Shown piece after piece: positions 27,599 through 37,006 of a stretch of 64,000 nucleotides of DNA (position 1 is the stretch's first letter; each line of letters begins with the position of its first letter). This stretch comes from Ktedonobacteraceae bacterium (GTDB taxonomy: Bacteria > Chloroflexota > Ktedonobacteria > Ktedonobacterales > Ktedonobacteraceae), in assembly GCA_035653615.1 (NCBI GenBank), contig DASRBN010000035.1, positions 265,307 to 329,306 on the forward strand, in the 5' to 3' direction. The notes under the pieces are model-generated. The model did not search any database. It was not told where the DNA came from and saw only the letters and a program-made list of their open reading frames with translations. The position numbers were made by a program, and so were the translations under genes.

Positions 27599-30500
27599 AT
27601 GAAAGGCAGTGATCGCGGCATGTCAAAAGAGCAGTACGCCACAGAATCCGCAGCTCAAGCCAGGATGATCGACAGGAGCATAGGGTCTTCTGTAAGATCA
27701 GGTGAGACGCGGTCGCGCTTACTCCATTTTCTGATTGGCCCTGGCATAGCGCTAGTCCTTATTTGCATTGAGGTGATTCTCTGGATACTTAATCCATTCC
27801 ATCTATTCGGTAGAAATGCCCCACATAGCCTTGCAAGCCTGCTGACAACGCTCGTACACACTCCGCTATTGCTAGTCATTCCTCTCTTTGAACTGCTAAT
27901 TATCAGTGGACTGGTGCTACTATCCGAAAGACCGCTTGCTATTCGCGCTTACCTGCGAGAAATACAGAGCAATCTAGAAGACTATCGCACTTTATATACG
28001 CCGCTGACGACCTGGAAAGTCGCATATAATACGAATCTGGCTTATCATCAAGATACTGCCGATCCCACGATTTCGACCCCATCCCAGAGCATGTCGTTGA
28101 GTGAACTCGCGCGGGAACGGCATTCGCACCTGTTAGTTCTGGGGTCGGCGGGCATGGGCAAAACGACGTTCCTGCGCCTGTACCAGTACACCTGCTTGCA
28201 GCGATGGGCCGCGTTGATGTCTGGTCGCGACCACATCCCCATCTATATTCCTTTGAGCCAGTACAGCCTCTTCCTCCAGGCACTCAAGGAGACGACTTCA
28301 ACAGAGGCGATGGGAAATGGAACGTTACTTGATTTTCTGCTTAGTGGCGACCTTCCGGGTCTGCACCACCTGCGCCCGTATCTGAACAGATTAATGGCGC
28401 GGGGGCGTATCGTGTTCTTATGCGATGGTTTGGACGAGGTTGATGAGCAGTACCAGGCTGTAGTCAATACAGAAGTTGCGCAGTTGATGAGCCAGCAGCA
28501 AAACCGGCTGGTAGTCACCGGCAGCGAAGCGCATTTCCGACGGCAGCAAGAACTGGTGCGGGCGGCAAGCGAAAATCTGGTGGCACGGGCAACGTTTTTA
28601 CCGCTTGATATGGCGCAGATTCGCAGCTTCATCGAGCAATACATCGATTCGGGGGCATCACTGGTCATTGCACGTTCAGGCAACGACCGGAGGCATACCG
28701 CGGGGCAAATTATCGATGTGATTACGCATAGTCCTGTTCGTCATCAATATTCTAACCCTATGTTGCTCTTCGTGCTGCTTGAGATCATCGATAAGATTGG
28801 CGTTGAACAGGCCAGGCACATTGATACGCGCGGGCGCCTTTTACAGGAATTTGTGATGTGCGTGATGCGGCATGCGTCAAGCACGTTAGATCAGCATTCG
28901 GAGGTTCCAGAAGAGAAAGAGATATTGTTCTTCCTTGGCGAACTGGCCTGGGCGGGGGGGGCCGATAAATCGGCGGTGGGCACGATCAATCGGCCCCTAC
29001 GGGGACCAGGCCAGATAGATAGTCATGAGGAGCGGAGGGGAGATCAGGGAGTTAGCCGGGATGAGAAGGAGCAACTGCTGCAATTTGCACGACGCGCGAC
29101 TCTGATCGAAGAAAATCCTGGTGGTACGATACGCTTCCGCCATCAATTGATTGCCGCGTACCTGGTTGGCTACTATTTCAATACTGTAATGGGAGAATCT
29201 ACTGCAACAGGCCAGGCAGGACAGATAGACAATGGGGCGATGCTACAGCGTTTACTCAGTGATGTTGAATGCCACGCTGTAGCTATAGTGATGTGGGCCG
29301 GACAGGTAGATAACGCAGTAGCACTGGCCGAACGCATCACTGCACAGGCACAGGAAGCTCCTATAGAAACGCTGGTATTTAGCATGCTCTGTATTGGTAC
29401 GGCCTGGTCAGGATCGCAGGGTGAGAATGCCGGTCGGGTAGGAATGCCGCCAACAGTGGAGAAAGTTGCGGCGGCAGTTTTGAGTGATGCGAGTTCGCGC
29501 CAACAATTGGCAGATCTCTTTACTCGCTGCGCTGTGAGCGGGGGCGAGGAAATCTATCAATCGCTGTTCCCAATATTGTTGATTGATGGCGCTGAACTGT
29601 TTATACCGCTTCTCGATCCCTTGATTGTTCCCGATCTGCTTTTCAAAGAACTGTGTGCGATTGTAGATAACGGGGCTTACGATCAGCAGGTCAAACGGCT
29701 GGTGCGCGTTCTGGGGCATTGCGGGGCGACAGCTGTTCCTCGCGCGGCAGAACTGTCGCAGGTCGGGGCCGGCAGAAGCCTGCGTTTGCGCTCCGCGGCG
29801 ATTAATATCCTTGGCGGGACCGGTGAATCGAGCGCGGTACCCCCTTTACTTGTCTGTCTGGGCGATCAGGATCAATTCGTGATGAATCGGGCCATCAGCG
29901 CGTTAATTCGCCTTGGCCCTGAACATGCGCTATTGCTTTTGCTAGAAGAATTGGCAAATCATACGCCATCGGCGGTGCGAAAACAAATTCAGCTGGCAGC
30001 ACTCAAAATCTTAGAGCGCTTTCTTGGGGAATCAAGCCCTGCGAGGCGACTCAATCAAACACAATATCAGAGCATCATTAATCTTCTCCTGGCGGTGCTG
30101 TCCGCGAATTATGCAGCAGAGGTGCAGGAGGCGGCGCGAGAAATCCTTGTGCAGCAGGGTCAGAGCGAGAGTGGGGAAAAGGCCATTGACTTACTGGTAC
30201 AGAATCTCGCGTCAAGTGATGAGGGAACGGCTCGCAGCGCGCTCAAGACGTTGGAAGATATCGGCCCGGCGGCGACTTCGCGCCTGATAGGGCTACTACG
30301 CCAGCAGCCGCCGGAACTGGTGCGTGTACGCATTGTCGAGGTGTTCGGATACGTGCGCGATGAGCGTGCATTGCCCTATCTTCTCACGCTGCTGGCTGAT
30401 CCTTCTATGACGGTGCAGCAATATGTTGCGCTTGCTTTGCGCGCTTATGCTCCTGCAAGCATTGCCGGTCTCATTGATGTCGTATTGCATGGCGATAGCG

Positions 30501-32845
30501 AGTTCGTTGCGACCAGGGCAGAACAGGTATTGGGCGATATTGGTGAGGATGTCGTCAATCCGGTTATACAGGCATTATCTCCTGTGGAACCCGAGCGCAC
30601 GCACCTGCTGGTCCATGTCCTGGAGCGCGTGCGTGATCCACGAGCGCTTCCGGCGCTTATTCCTCTTTTGCAAACAGCGCAGGCGGGGCAGACGCTGCTG
30701 CTGGCCGTTATCCATGCGCTGGGCGAATTCGCCGATGCGCGAGCCGTTCCACCTTTGCTCGCTATACTGGCGCATTCCAATCCATTGCTCCATGAAGGCG
30801 CGATCAATGCACTCAGCCGGCTTGGGGAAGTAGCGCTCGACCAGTTGATCGAGGCGTTGGAGGTTTATCAAGACGCGGAACTCATCGCGCGGGTGCAGCG
30901 CGCGATTCTCGGCATGGCGCATTTCCCAGGTGAGCAATTGTTGAATAGCCTGGCAAGGGGCAGCGATGCGCAGGCAGAACGGATCATTGATATATTCCTG
31001 GAAAAAGGGGCTGAAGCCGCGCAGGTACTGGTCGCCAATCTCTTTCACTCCAACAGGCGTGTGCAGGACTGCGTGCGCCTGATGGTAGGCGAGATGAGCG
31101 GGCGCATTATTGTTCCGGCGCTGCTGGACGAGTTACATCGACCGGAGGCTCATTGGAGGGAAGTAATAACCGAATACCTGCTGCGGCATCCTCAGGAAGC
31201 CGTTCCCCCCCTGGTCGCCTTGCTGGACGATCCCGAACGCGGCGATCCTGCCTTCGCGGTCTTATCAAACTTCGGCCCGGAGATACTCCCGATGCTGGTG
31301 CCAGGCCTGGATTCTTTGAATAATCTGGCGCAGGAGCGCTCGCGGCATATCGTGGTGGAGCTGGTACGCCAGATACCTGAAGCGATTCATGAAGCTGTGC
31401 AGCTCTTCAACCTGGGGCTGCCGCAGCGCGCACGCGAGACGCTTGTGCATGTACTGGTCTACGACCTGGCCGAGATAAGCATTCCCACGCTGCTACAAGG
31501 GCTGGAAGATGCGCACCTGGTGGGCCATGTTTCGGAGGTACTGGTGCGTATCGTGCAGGAGGATGGCAGGAGCGGCGAAATAGCGCTGAATGCGCTGCTG
31601 GATAGCCTGCGTATAGAGCCGAGGCGTCATGGCGCGGCATTTACACTGGTTGATATCGGCGAAAAAGCTGTTCCCGGCGTGGGCAGGTTGATTACCGATG
31701 CCGAGGCGCATGTGGCGGAGACAGCACAAAATATATTGAGCGAGATGGGCGTACCGGCTTTTGCCTTCATCTGGTCGGCGCGCAGCGATACAAGCAATCC
31801 TGAACGGCGTGAAGCTGCCCGCACCATCTTTCGCAAGATGCGCACGGTCGTCATCAAGGATGAGCTTGTCGAGCTACTGAATAGCAGTGAGCTGGATAAG
31901 GTTTCTATGGCGCTGATATTGTTGTTGGAGCGCATTCACGATGAGGCCTTGCAGCCAGGATCAGAGCATGAAATGATACCGGCGCTGCTGGAACATGTGC
32001 AAACACATAGCGATGAGCAGGCGAGCCTGCGGGTGCTGGCATTGTTGTTGCTCCTGGGCGCGAATATGGTACTGACCCATATGGTTCAAGCGCTGTATGA
32101 CTATCCAAGCCACCAGGAGCGCATCATCCAGGCATTCTTGCTGCTCGGTGAGGAGGCGGAAGAGAGCCTTTTGGATATGCTGCATGATCCCGATGCGCCT
32201 ACCAGCCTGCGCGCTGAGGCTGCGGGAGTGCTGGGCATTATCGCACCACACCAGGATATCCGGGAATATGCGAGTATGCTGGGTGAATATGGTTTATGGG
32301 CAGGACGTTCGACCGGTCGCTCTAGCCTCCTGCAACCCGACCGTCTTGCTATCTCGCTGCGCGCCCTTGGCGGCTTGCTGGCAGGAGGTCATTGGGATAT
32401 TAACGAATTACTTAGTATGCGCAATGCGAGCCGGGAGGGCAGCGCGGAGCGCGAGTTGTATGATATCTTGCTGGGATGGCGCAACAGTCCGCGTATCGCG
32501 CTGCTTCAACACGATCTGGAAAACGAGCGCCAGCAGCGCAAACAAGATGTATTGAATTTCACACAAAAAATTCTCGAACTGAATGCTCAGGTACAGGAAC
32601 TTGAAGAAGATCTCGAGCAGGTACGCCAGGAACACAGTTCGCGCAGTGAGGAACTGGAGTATGCCACACGGGAGATCGACCATTTACGCGTCAACCTGAA
32701 CGACGCGATGCAGGAGAAACAGACGATGCGCAACAGGCTACAACAGGCGCTGAAGGAGAATGAGGCGCTGCAGACTGAAAATCAGCGATGGAGCGCCTAC
32801 TGCGACCGGTTAGAAGATGAGATCAAGCATTTAAAGGGAGCATGA
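27599..32845 (+). CDS. Membrane NACHT ATPase with HEAT-repeat body and coiled-coil tail
   Basis: 1748 residues. Two transmembrane helices lie at about 43-65 and 84-108. A NACHT-type STAND NTPase follows, with Walker A GSAGMGKTT at 182-190 and Walker B IVFLCDGLDEVD at about 271-282. From about 690 to 1620 runs an array of HEAT/PBS-lyase-like repeats (for example VRDERALPYLLTLLADP and VRDPRALPALIPLLQT). The last 110 residues are a charged coiled coil. STAND proteins of this layout sense a ligand through the repeats and oligomerise; many bacterial ones are antiviral, but no effector domain is recognisable here. Residues about 453-468 are encoded by a dispersed palindromic repeat. The start has no good ribosome site; ATG 27620 is an alternative. 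Confidence 0.85.
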   Translation: MKGSDRGMSKEQYATESAAQARMIDRSIGSSVRSGETRSRLLHFLIGPGIALVLICIEVILWILNPFHLFGRNAPHSLASLLTTLVHTPLLLVIPLFELLIISGLVLLSERPLAIRAYLREIQSNLEDYRTLYTPLTTWKVAYNTNLAYHQDTADPTISTPSQSMSLSELARERHSHLLVLGSAGMGKTTFLRLYQYTCLQRWAALMSGRDHIPIYIPLSQYSLFLQALKETTSTEAMGNGTLLDFLLSGDLPGLHHLRPYLNRLMARGRIVFLCDGLDEVDEQYQAVVNTEVAQLMSQQQNRLVVTGSEAHFRRQQELVRAASENLVARATFLPLDMAQIRSFIEQYIDSGASLVIARSGNDRRHTAGQIIDVITHSPVRHQYSNPMLLFVLLEIIDKIGVEQARHIDTRGRLLQEFVMCVMRHASSTLDQHSEVPEEKEILFFLGELAWAGGADKSAVGTINRPLRGPGQIDSHEERRGDQGVSRDEKEQLLQFARRATLIEENPGGTIRFRHQLIAAYLVGYYFNTVMGESTATGQAGQIDNGAMLQRLLSDVECHAVAIVMWAGQVDNAVALAERITAQAQEAPIETLVFSMLCIGTAWSGSQGENAGRVGMPPTVEKVAAAVLSDASSRQQLADLFTRCAVSGGEEIYQSLFPILLIDGAELFIPLLDPLIVPDLLFKELCAIVDNGAYDQQVKRLVRVLGHCGATAVPRAAELSQVGAGRSLRLRSAAINILGGTGESSAVPPLLVCLGDQDQFVMNRAISALIRLGPEHALLLLLEELANHTPSAVRKQIQLAALKILERFLGESSPARRLNQTQYQSIINLLLAVLSANYAAEVQEAAREILVQQGQSESGEKAIDLLVQNLASSDEGTARSALKTLEDIGPAATSRLIGLLRQQPPELVRVRIVEVFGYVRDERALPYLLTLLADPSMTVQQYVALALRAYAPASIAGLIDVVLHGDSEFVATRAEQVLGDIGEDVVNPVIQALSPVEPERTHLLVHVLERVRDPRALPALIPLLQTAQAGQTLLLAVIHALGEFADARAVPPLLAILAHSNPLLHEGAINALSRLGEVALDQLIEALEVYQDAELIARVQRAILGMAHFPGEQLLNSLARGSDAQAERIIDIFLEKGAEAAQVLVANLFHSNRRVQDCVRLMVGEMSGRIIVPALLDELHRPEAHWREVITEYLLRHPQEAVPPLVALLDDPERGDPAFAVLSNFGPEILPMLVPGLDSLNNLAQERSRHIVVELVRQIPEAIHEAVQLFNLGLPQRARETLVHVLVYDLAEISIPTLLQGLEDAHLVGHVSEVLVRIVQEDGRSGEIALNALLDSLRIEPRRHGAAFTLVDIGEKAVPGVGRLITDAEAHVAETAQNILSEMGVPAFAFIWSARSDTSNPERREAARTIFRKMRTVVIKDELVELLNSSELDKVSMALILLLERIHDEALQPGSEHEMIPALLEHVQTHSDEQASLRVLALLLLLGANMVLTHMVQALYDYPSHQERIIQAFLLLGEEAEESLLDMLHDPDAPTSLRAEAAGVLGIIAPHQDIREYASMLGEYGLWAGRSTGRSSLLQPDRLAISLRALGGLLAGGHWDINELLSMRNASREGSAERELYDILLGWRNSPRIALLQHDLENERQQRKQDVLNFTQKILELNAQVQELEEDLEQVRQEHSSRSEELEYATREIDHLRVNLNDAMQEKQTMRNRLQQALKENEALQTENQRWSAYCDRLEDEIKHLKGA
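28955..29004. repeat. Dispersed palindromic repeat inserted in frame in the NACHT gene
   Basis: GGGGCCGAT (28958-28966) is complementary to ATCGGCCCC (28989-28997), with an inner CCGATAAATCGG palindrome and a CCCCTACGGGG end. It encodes GGADKSAVGTINRPLRGP, a hydrophilic insert between helical parts of the protein. Confidence 0.5.
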
Positions 32846-32929
32846 CTTGTATCTTCCTGCACACTAAGGTATCATGGAAAAGGTTTTTGTTATCGCAATG
32901 ATTGTTATGTCATATAGTAGGAGAACAAT

Positions 32930-33556
32930 ATGCAGAGTTTCTTAACAAGCCCGAGCCGGCCAGCTTTGCGCAATGGGCTTATCTTTGGAATCGCTCTCGG
33001 CATTATCGAGGTGCTGTTTAGCTTTATAAGTCAAGCGGCTGCCCTGGCTGGCATTGGTACGCTGATAGCTTACGGACTCTATATTCTATTCGGATTCATC
33101 GCCGGTCTGCGAGCTTCACAACTAACCGGTAAGACGACGACAGGCGTGGCAGCCGGTGTATGGACGGGTCTATTCAGTTCTCTGGTCTCTTCTCTGGTCT
33201 CTTTCGTTCTCGTCTTAGTCAATATAAACGCTATCATTGGGACTTTCCAGGATCAGGCCAGAAAGACTCACCAGAACCCGGCTGTCTATACATCCCAGAC
33301 GGTCATTGAGATCGAGTTGTTTGTGCTGGTGATTGTGATTATCGTCGCGTTGCTGCTTGGATTGGCCGGTGGAGCAATTGGCGGCGCTATCGGCAAAAAC
33401 CGTTACGTTCCCACAGAGGAATACGAGGAATCCTTCTTTGTGCCTCCACTGAGAGAATCAACCGCATCAAGCATGGAAACGCCGACCGAGGTAACGACGG
33501 AGAATGAGGCAGCTCCGACAGAGATTTCGCCGACCGAGAAGTCACCGCTGGAGTAA
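32930..33556 (+). CDS. Four-helix membrane protein with acidic tail
   Basis: 208 residues: four hydrophobic segments (about 14-36, 40-60, 75-98 and 125-150), a glycine-rich GLAGGAIGGAIGK end to the membrane part, and a Thr/Glu/Pro-rich soluble tail. The membrane part is similar to the C-terminal module of the kinase encoded next (start LR-x-x-LIFG, end LLGL-x-GG-x-IGG-x-IGK), so they share ancestry. AGGAGA lies six bases before ATG 32930. Function unknown. Confidence 0.8.
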   Translation: MQSFLTSPSRPALRNGLIFGIALGIIEVLFSFISQAAALAGIGTLIAYGLYILFGFIAGLRASQLTGKTTTGVAAGVWTGLFSSLVSSLVSFVLVLVNINAIIGTFQDQARKTHQNPAVYTSQTVIEIELFVLVIVIIVALLLGLAGGAIGGAIGKNRYVPTEEYEESFFVPPLRESTASSMETPTEVTTENEAAPTEISPTEKSPLE

Positions 33557-33611
33557 ATTTGAAAGTTACCTCTAATGAACTTTGTCAACCGAACAGAGGA
33601 ATCGCCTCGTC

Positions 33612-33681
33612 CTGTAGGGACAGTGGCTTGTCCCTGTCCCGGCTGGGGCACGAGGACAGGGACAAGCCACTGTCCCTACAG
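33612..33681. repeat. Perfect 28-bp inverted repeat, member of a dispersed family
   Basis: 33612-33639 (CTGTAGGGACAG... CTGTCC) is the exact complement of 33654-33681, separated by a 14-base loop. Related single arms occur at 42800, 42851, 53424 and 54429. RNA would form a very stable hairpin after the membrane-protein gene. Confidence 0.85.
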
Positions 33682-33708
33682 CATTACCCGATTCGATGGG
33701 AAAAATTC

Positions 33709-33740
33709 ATCAGGACGACCGCAAGGGTCGTCCTGATTTC
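33709..33740 (+). terminator. Hairpin, probable terminator before the kinase gene
   Basis: ATCAGGACGACC (33709-33720) pairs with GGTCGTCCTGAT (33726-33737) around a five-base loop. The T tail is short (TTC), so it may be weak or only stabilise RNA ends. Confidence 0.45.
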
Positions 33741-33772
33741 AGGCTTGAGAAGGAGAACTTGACTATCCCACA

Positions 33773-33801
33773 TTTTCAATCGCTCTCAGCTATGCTATAA
33801 T
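33773..33801 (+). promoter_or_regulatory. Candidate promoter of the kinase gene
   Basis: TTTTCA (33773-33778) and a perfect TATAAT (33796-33801) are 17 bases apart, about 70 bases before the start codon. It would drive the kinase and the phosphatase that follows. Confidence 0.5.
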
Positions 33802-33872
33802 AACTCAACGGCAAGATGAGTCGTTCAGTTATTAAATAGCGTTGCATGAGTGATTGAGAAGGGGATAGTCAG

Positions 33873-35261
33873 ATGGCTTCTCAAGGTCCGCTTTCTGGTC
33901 AAAGATTGGGGAACAAGTACCTCCTGGGCGAACTGCTTGGCAGTGGGGGATTTGGGGATGTCTACAAGGCACAAAATCTCTACCTCAACCGGCCACAGGC
34001 CATCAAAGTTCTGCTGGAGAAACATTTCAGTGATGTATCTTTCTGCCAGCGTTTTATTCGCGAAGCACAAACGCTGGCTGGCCTGAGCCATCCCAACATC
34101 CTGCCCGTCTACGACTTTGAACTAGAGGGCAACCGCGCCTTTCTCGTCATGCCCTTTATCAGTGGAGGAACGCTGCACGATATTTTGAAGCAGCGCGGTC
34201 AATTGAACCTGCAAGAGACCGAAAACTATCTCACACAAATCTGCGCGGCTTTAGACTACGCCCATGCCAGAAACGTCGTTCACCTTGACCTCAAACCGCT
34301 CAACCTGCTGCACCAGGATGGCATCCTCTTACTCTCAGATTTTGGACTGGCCCATTTGATGAAAGAGGGCGCGGTAGAGGGCGGTTCGAGCCTGCGTTTC
34401 GGCTCTCCACATTACATGGCGCCGGAGCATCTTCAAGGCCTGCCCCAGCAGCGCAGCGATATCTATGCTTTAGGCGTGATGCTCTACCAGATGCTGGCAG
34501 GCGAACTACCATTTCGCGGCACAACACCCGAATCAATCATGCTCAAACACCTTACTGAACCGCCGCCTCCTTTACGTTCAAGGCGATCAGACCTGCCTTC
34601 CAACCTGGAGCCAGTGATAGGGAAAGCAATGGCGAAAAACCCGGCTGCGAGATACGAGACGGCGGGGAAATTACTGGTGGATTTCAAAGCAGCTGTCTCG
34701 AAGCCAGCTACGCAATTGCATCAATCTTCGCCATACAATCCACCTCTTGCACCAACGATACCAGCCAGGAATCCCTCGGTTGCGCTTTATAACCAGGGAT
34801 CGCTTTCTACTCCAAACACTCCGGGCGTATCTACGACGCAAAATGCTTTCAGAGGCACACCATATACAGGACAGCCTGCACCTCAGAAGGCAACAACAAT
34901 TGGCCATCCTATTTTGCGGCACAGCCTTATTTTCGGAAGCATCCTTGGTATTGTATCTATTATTCTTTTTTATACTAACATTTATCTTGATGTCGGAGGA
35001 TTCAACATTTTCTCTTTGCTTTTGTTTATATTTTTCAGCCTGTTTGCGGGTCAAGGTTCTTCGAAGAAAACTAGAAAAATAAGAACAGGGATCATTTCAG
35101 GTATATATACATCATTGATAGGAGAATTTATTGGTTTTTTAAGCATTTGGATTCAATATCAAATCTTTTACATTCATGGTATTGAGATAATACCAGTAAT
35201 CCTGCTTGGACTCATTGGAGGAACTATCGGCGGAGTTATTGGCAAACTGCGTTCAAAATAA
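33873..35261 (+). CDS. Ser/Thr protein kinase with C-terminal membrane module
   Basis: 462 residues. Hanks-type kinase domain at about 14-275: glycine loop GSGGFGDVY (23-31), ATP lysine K45, catalytic loop HLDLKPLNLL (137-146, HLD instead of HRD) with D139, DFG at 156-158, and APE-type MAPEHLQG. A Pro/Thr-rich linker leads to a C-terminal module with about four transmembrane helices ending GLIGGTIGGVIGKLRSK. There is no PASTA or other sensor domain. The loss of the HRD arginine suggests activity independent of activation-loop phosphorylation. The phosphatase gene 42 bases downstream is the likely partner. AAGGGG precedes ATG 33873. Confidence 0.93.
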   Translation: MASQGPLSGQRLGNKYLLGELLGSGGFGDVYKAQNLYLNRPQAIKVLLEKHFSDVSFCQRFIREAQTLAGLSHPNILPVYDFELEGNRAFLVMPFISGGTLHDILKQRGQLNLQETENYLTQICAALDYAHARNVVHLDLKPLNLLHQDGILLLSDFGLAHLMKEGAVEGGSSLRFGSPHYMAPEHLQGLPQQRSDIYALGVMLYQMLAGELPFRGTTPESIMLKHLTEPPPPLRSRRSDLPSNLEPVIGKAMAKNPAARYETAGKLLVDFKAAVSKPATQLHQSSPYNPPLAPTIPARNPSVALYNQGSLSTPNTPGVSTTQNAFRGTPYTGQPAPQKATTIGHPILRHSLIFGSILGIVSIILFYTNIYLDVGGFNIFSLLLFIFFSLFAGQGSSKKTRKIRTGIISGIYTSLIGEFIGFLSIWIQYQIFYIHGIEIIPVILLGLIGGTIGGVIGKLRSK

Positions 35262-35303
35262 TATCAAACCAATACCATCTGAAGGCCGAAAGCGAGGCAA
35301 ACC

Positions 35304-35918
35304 ATGTCCGAAGAAATTGTTCAGCAAATCAAAGAACGTATGTACTCGGACCCTGCCTTTCGCCACGAGCTTATTGATTCGCCATTGCGTGTATTGCAAG
35401 CATATCCTCTCACCGAAGAGGAAAAGCAACAGTTTATCGCTCCGAACTTTGGCTGGATGATTGAGAACAGGCTGGCTGGCGTCTCCTATCCACGCTCTGA
35501 GGATACCATCGCTCTGTTGAGCAAACTAGGAGTACAGGCGTTACTCACCCTATCGGAAGAGTCATTGCCAGCTGAACTGCTCAGCAAGTATCAGCTTCGA
35601 GCGGAGCATTTGCCTGTAACCGACTTTACTGCTCCAACTCTTGAGCAGGTCAAGCGAGCCATAGACATTATTGACGACTTTCTGGCGCAGGGCTTACCGG
35701 TTGCCGTCCATTGTCGAGCGGGCCTTGGCCGCACCGGAACCATCCTGGCATGCTACCTGGTCTCGCAGGGCTGTAGCGCCAGGGAAGCGATTGAGCAGGT
35801 ACGCATGAAACGCCCAGGTTCGATTGAGACGGCTGAGCAGGAGGCGGTAGTTGAGAAGTTTTTGCATATCTGTCAGAAGAAGAAGGAGGAGCCATCTCGC
35901 TCTGATGAACTTCGCTAA
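35304..35918 (+). CDS. Dual-specificity-type protein phosphatase with leader-like N-terminus
   Basis: 204 residues. The C-terminal part (about 65-190) is a cysteine-based phosphatase: active-site VHCRAGLGRTGT with C137 and R143, and a probable general acid D107 in VTDFTAP. The N-terminal 45 residues (SDPAFRHELIDSPLRVLQAYPLTEEE as a continuous motif, positions 15-40) look like the leader or Nif11/Os1348-type domains found in RiPP precursors, which is unusual on a phosphatase. It probably reverses phosphorylation by, or of substrates of, the kinase encoded 42 bases upstream. Confidence 0.85.
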   Translation: MSEEIVQQIKERMYSDPAFRHELIDSPLRVLQAYPLTEEEKQQFIAPNFGWMIENRLAGVSYPRSEDTIALLSKLGVQALLTLSEESLPAELLSKYQLRAEHLPVTDFTAPTLEQVKRAIDIIDDFLAQGLPVAVHCRAGLGRTGTILACYLVSQGCSAREAIEQVRMKRPGSIETAEQEAVVEKFLHICQKKKEEPSRSDELR

Positions 35919-36040
35919 AATGCTGTTAGGAACAACACCTCGTGCCTTCCCTCCCCTGGCCCCTGGCTTGCCCACTCGACAAAACCTCTACAGCATGCTA
36001 CACTACAGGCCATAAAATGGATGAGGGGGTCTAGTCCAGC

Positions 36041-36985
36041 ATGGCAGGCTTATGGGATAGTATTATGAAGCGGCTGGTCAAAACCTATGCGCCGCACTTT
36101 ACTAACTGGCTAATGGCGGAGGCCACGTTTGTACGCACCTTAAATGTGGAATTGCAGAGCCAGCAGCTCTATGTCGATGCCCTGATCGAGATCAGCAAAG
36201 GTGGCGAGCCTGGACTGCTGCTGATCGAATTTCAATCGTATCGTGATCCTGAGATGGGGCGACGAGTGGCGGAGTACAGCGTGATCGCCTCGCGGGAAAA
36301 CCAGCATTGGGAAGTCTCTCCGTTCGTGATTTTCCTGCGCAAGGTTGGAGAAGTGGACCAACCGCCATATATTCGTGTGCATCGCGATGGCTGGGAGGAG
36401 TATCGCTTCAACTATCATATGATACAATTATGGGAGCTACCGGCCGAGTTCTTCTTGCAGCATGGCTGGTTAGGATTGCTACCGTTGGTGATTCTGACCC
36501 GGGGAGGCAAACGACCCGCCGCGGTCAATCAGGTGGTAGAAAAATTGACACAGGCGCAGGAGTACGACTTGTTGGCACTGACCCGCTTGTTGGGTGGGCT
36601 GGTGTACAAAGAAGGCACCGACGCAAGCGCATGGTTCAAGAGGAGGTTTCACATGTTCCAGGATATTCTGCGCGAATCCTGGGTCTACAAGGAGATCGCG
36701 CAAGAATACTTTGAGCAAGGGGTTGCTCAGGGTATCGAGCAGGGCATTGAGCAGGGCATTGAACAAGGAGTTGAGCAGGGCGAGCTACAGGGACAACGGA
36801 AGATGTTGCTGACCTTTATACAGAAGGATTTCCCTGAGGCATTGATCCTGGCCGAGGAGCAGGTAAATAAGATCAGAGACCCTGAGACTTTACAAACGGT
36901 CTTCCTTAAACTGATTCATGCTCAGACGGTTGAGGATGTGAAAAAGATTCTCTTTGATGTAGATACGAGTACAGAGAGACATTGA
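36041..36985 (+). CDS. PD-(D/E)XK nuclease-like (Rpn/transposase-related) protein
   Basis: 314 residues of the large family often labelled putative transposase or Rpn/PDDEXK. Catalytic-type residues: D46 in YVDALIEI, E63-x-Q65 in LLLIEFQSY. The second half has a tandem repeat of a four-residue GIEQ unit (about residues 227-247: QGIEQGIEQGIEQG), a hallmark of this family, followed by a helical tail. It is not flanked by terminal repeats. The ribosome site is weak; an alternative start is ATG 36065. Confidence 0.8.
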   Translation: MAGLWDSIMKRLVKTYAPHFTNWLMAEATFVRTLNVELQSQQLYVDALIEISKGGEPGLLLIEFQSYRDPEMGRRVAEYSVIASRENQHWEVSPFVIFLRKVGEVDQPPYIRVHRDGWEEYRFNYHMIQLWELPAEFFLQHGWLGLLPLVILTRGGKRPAAVNQVVEKLTQAQEYDLLALTRLLGGLVYKEGTDASAWFKRRFHMFQDILRESWVYKEIAQEYFEQGVAQGIEQGIEQGIEQGVEQGELQGQRKMLLTFIQKDFPEALILAEEQVNKIRDPETLQTVFLKLIHAQTVEDVKKILFDVDTSTERH

Positions 36986-37006
36986 CCACTCAGGAGATGC
37001 AGACCT

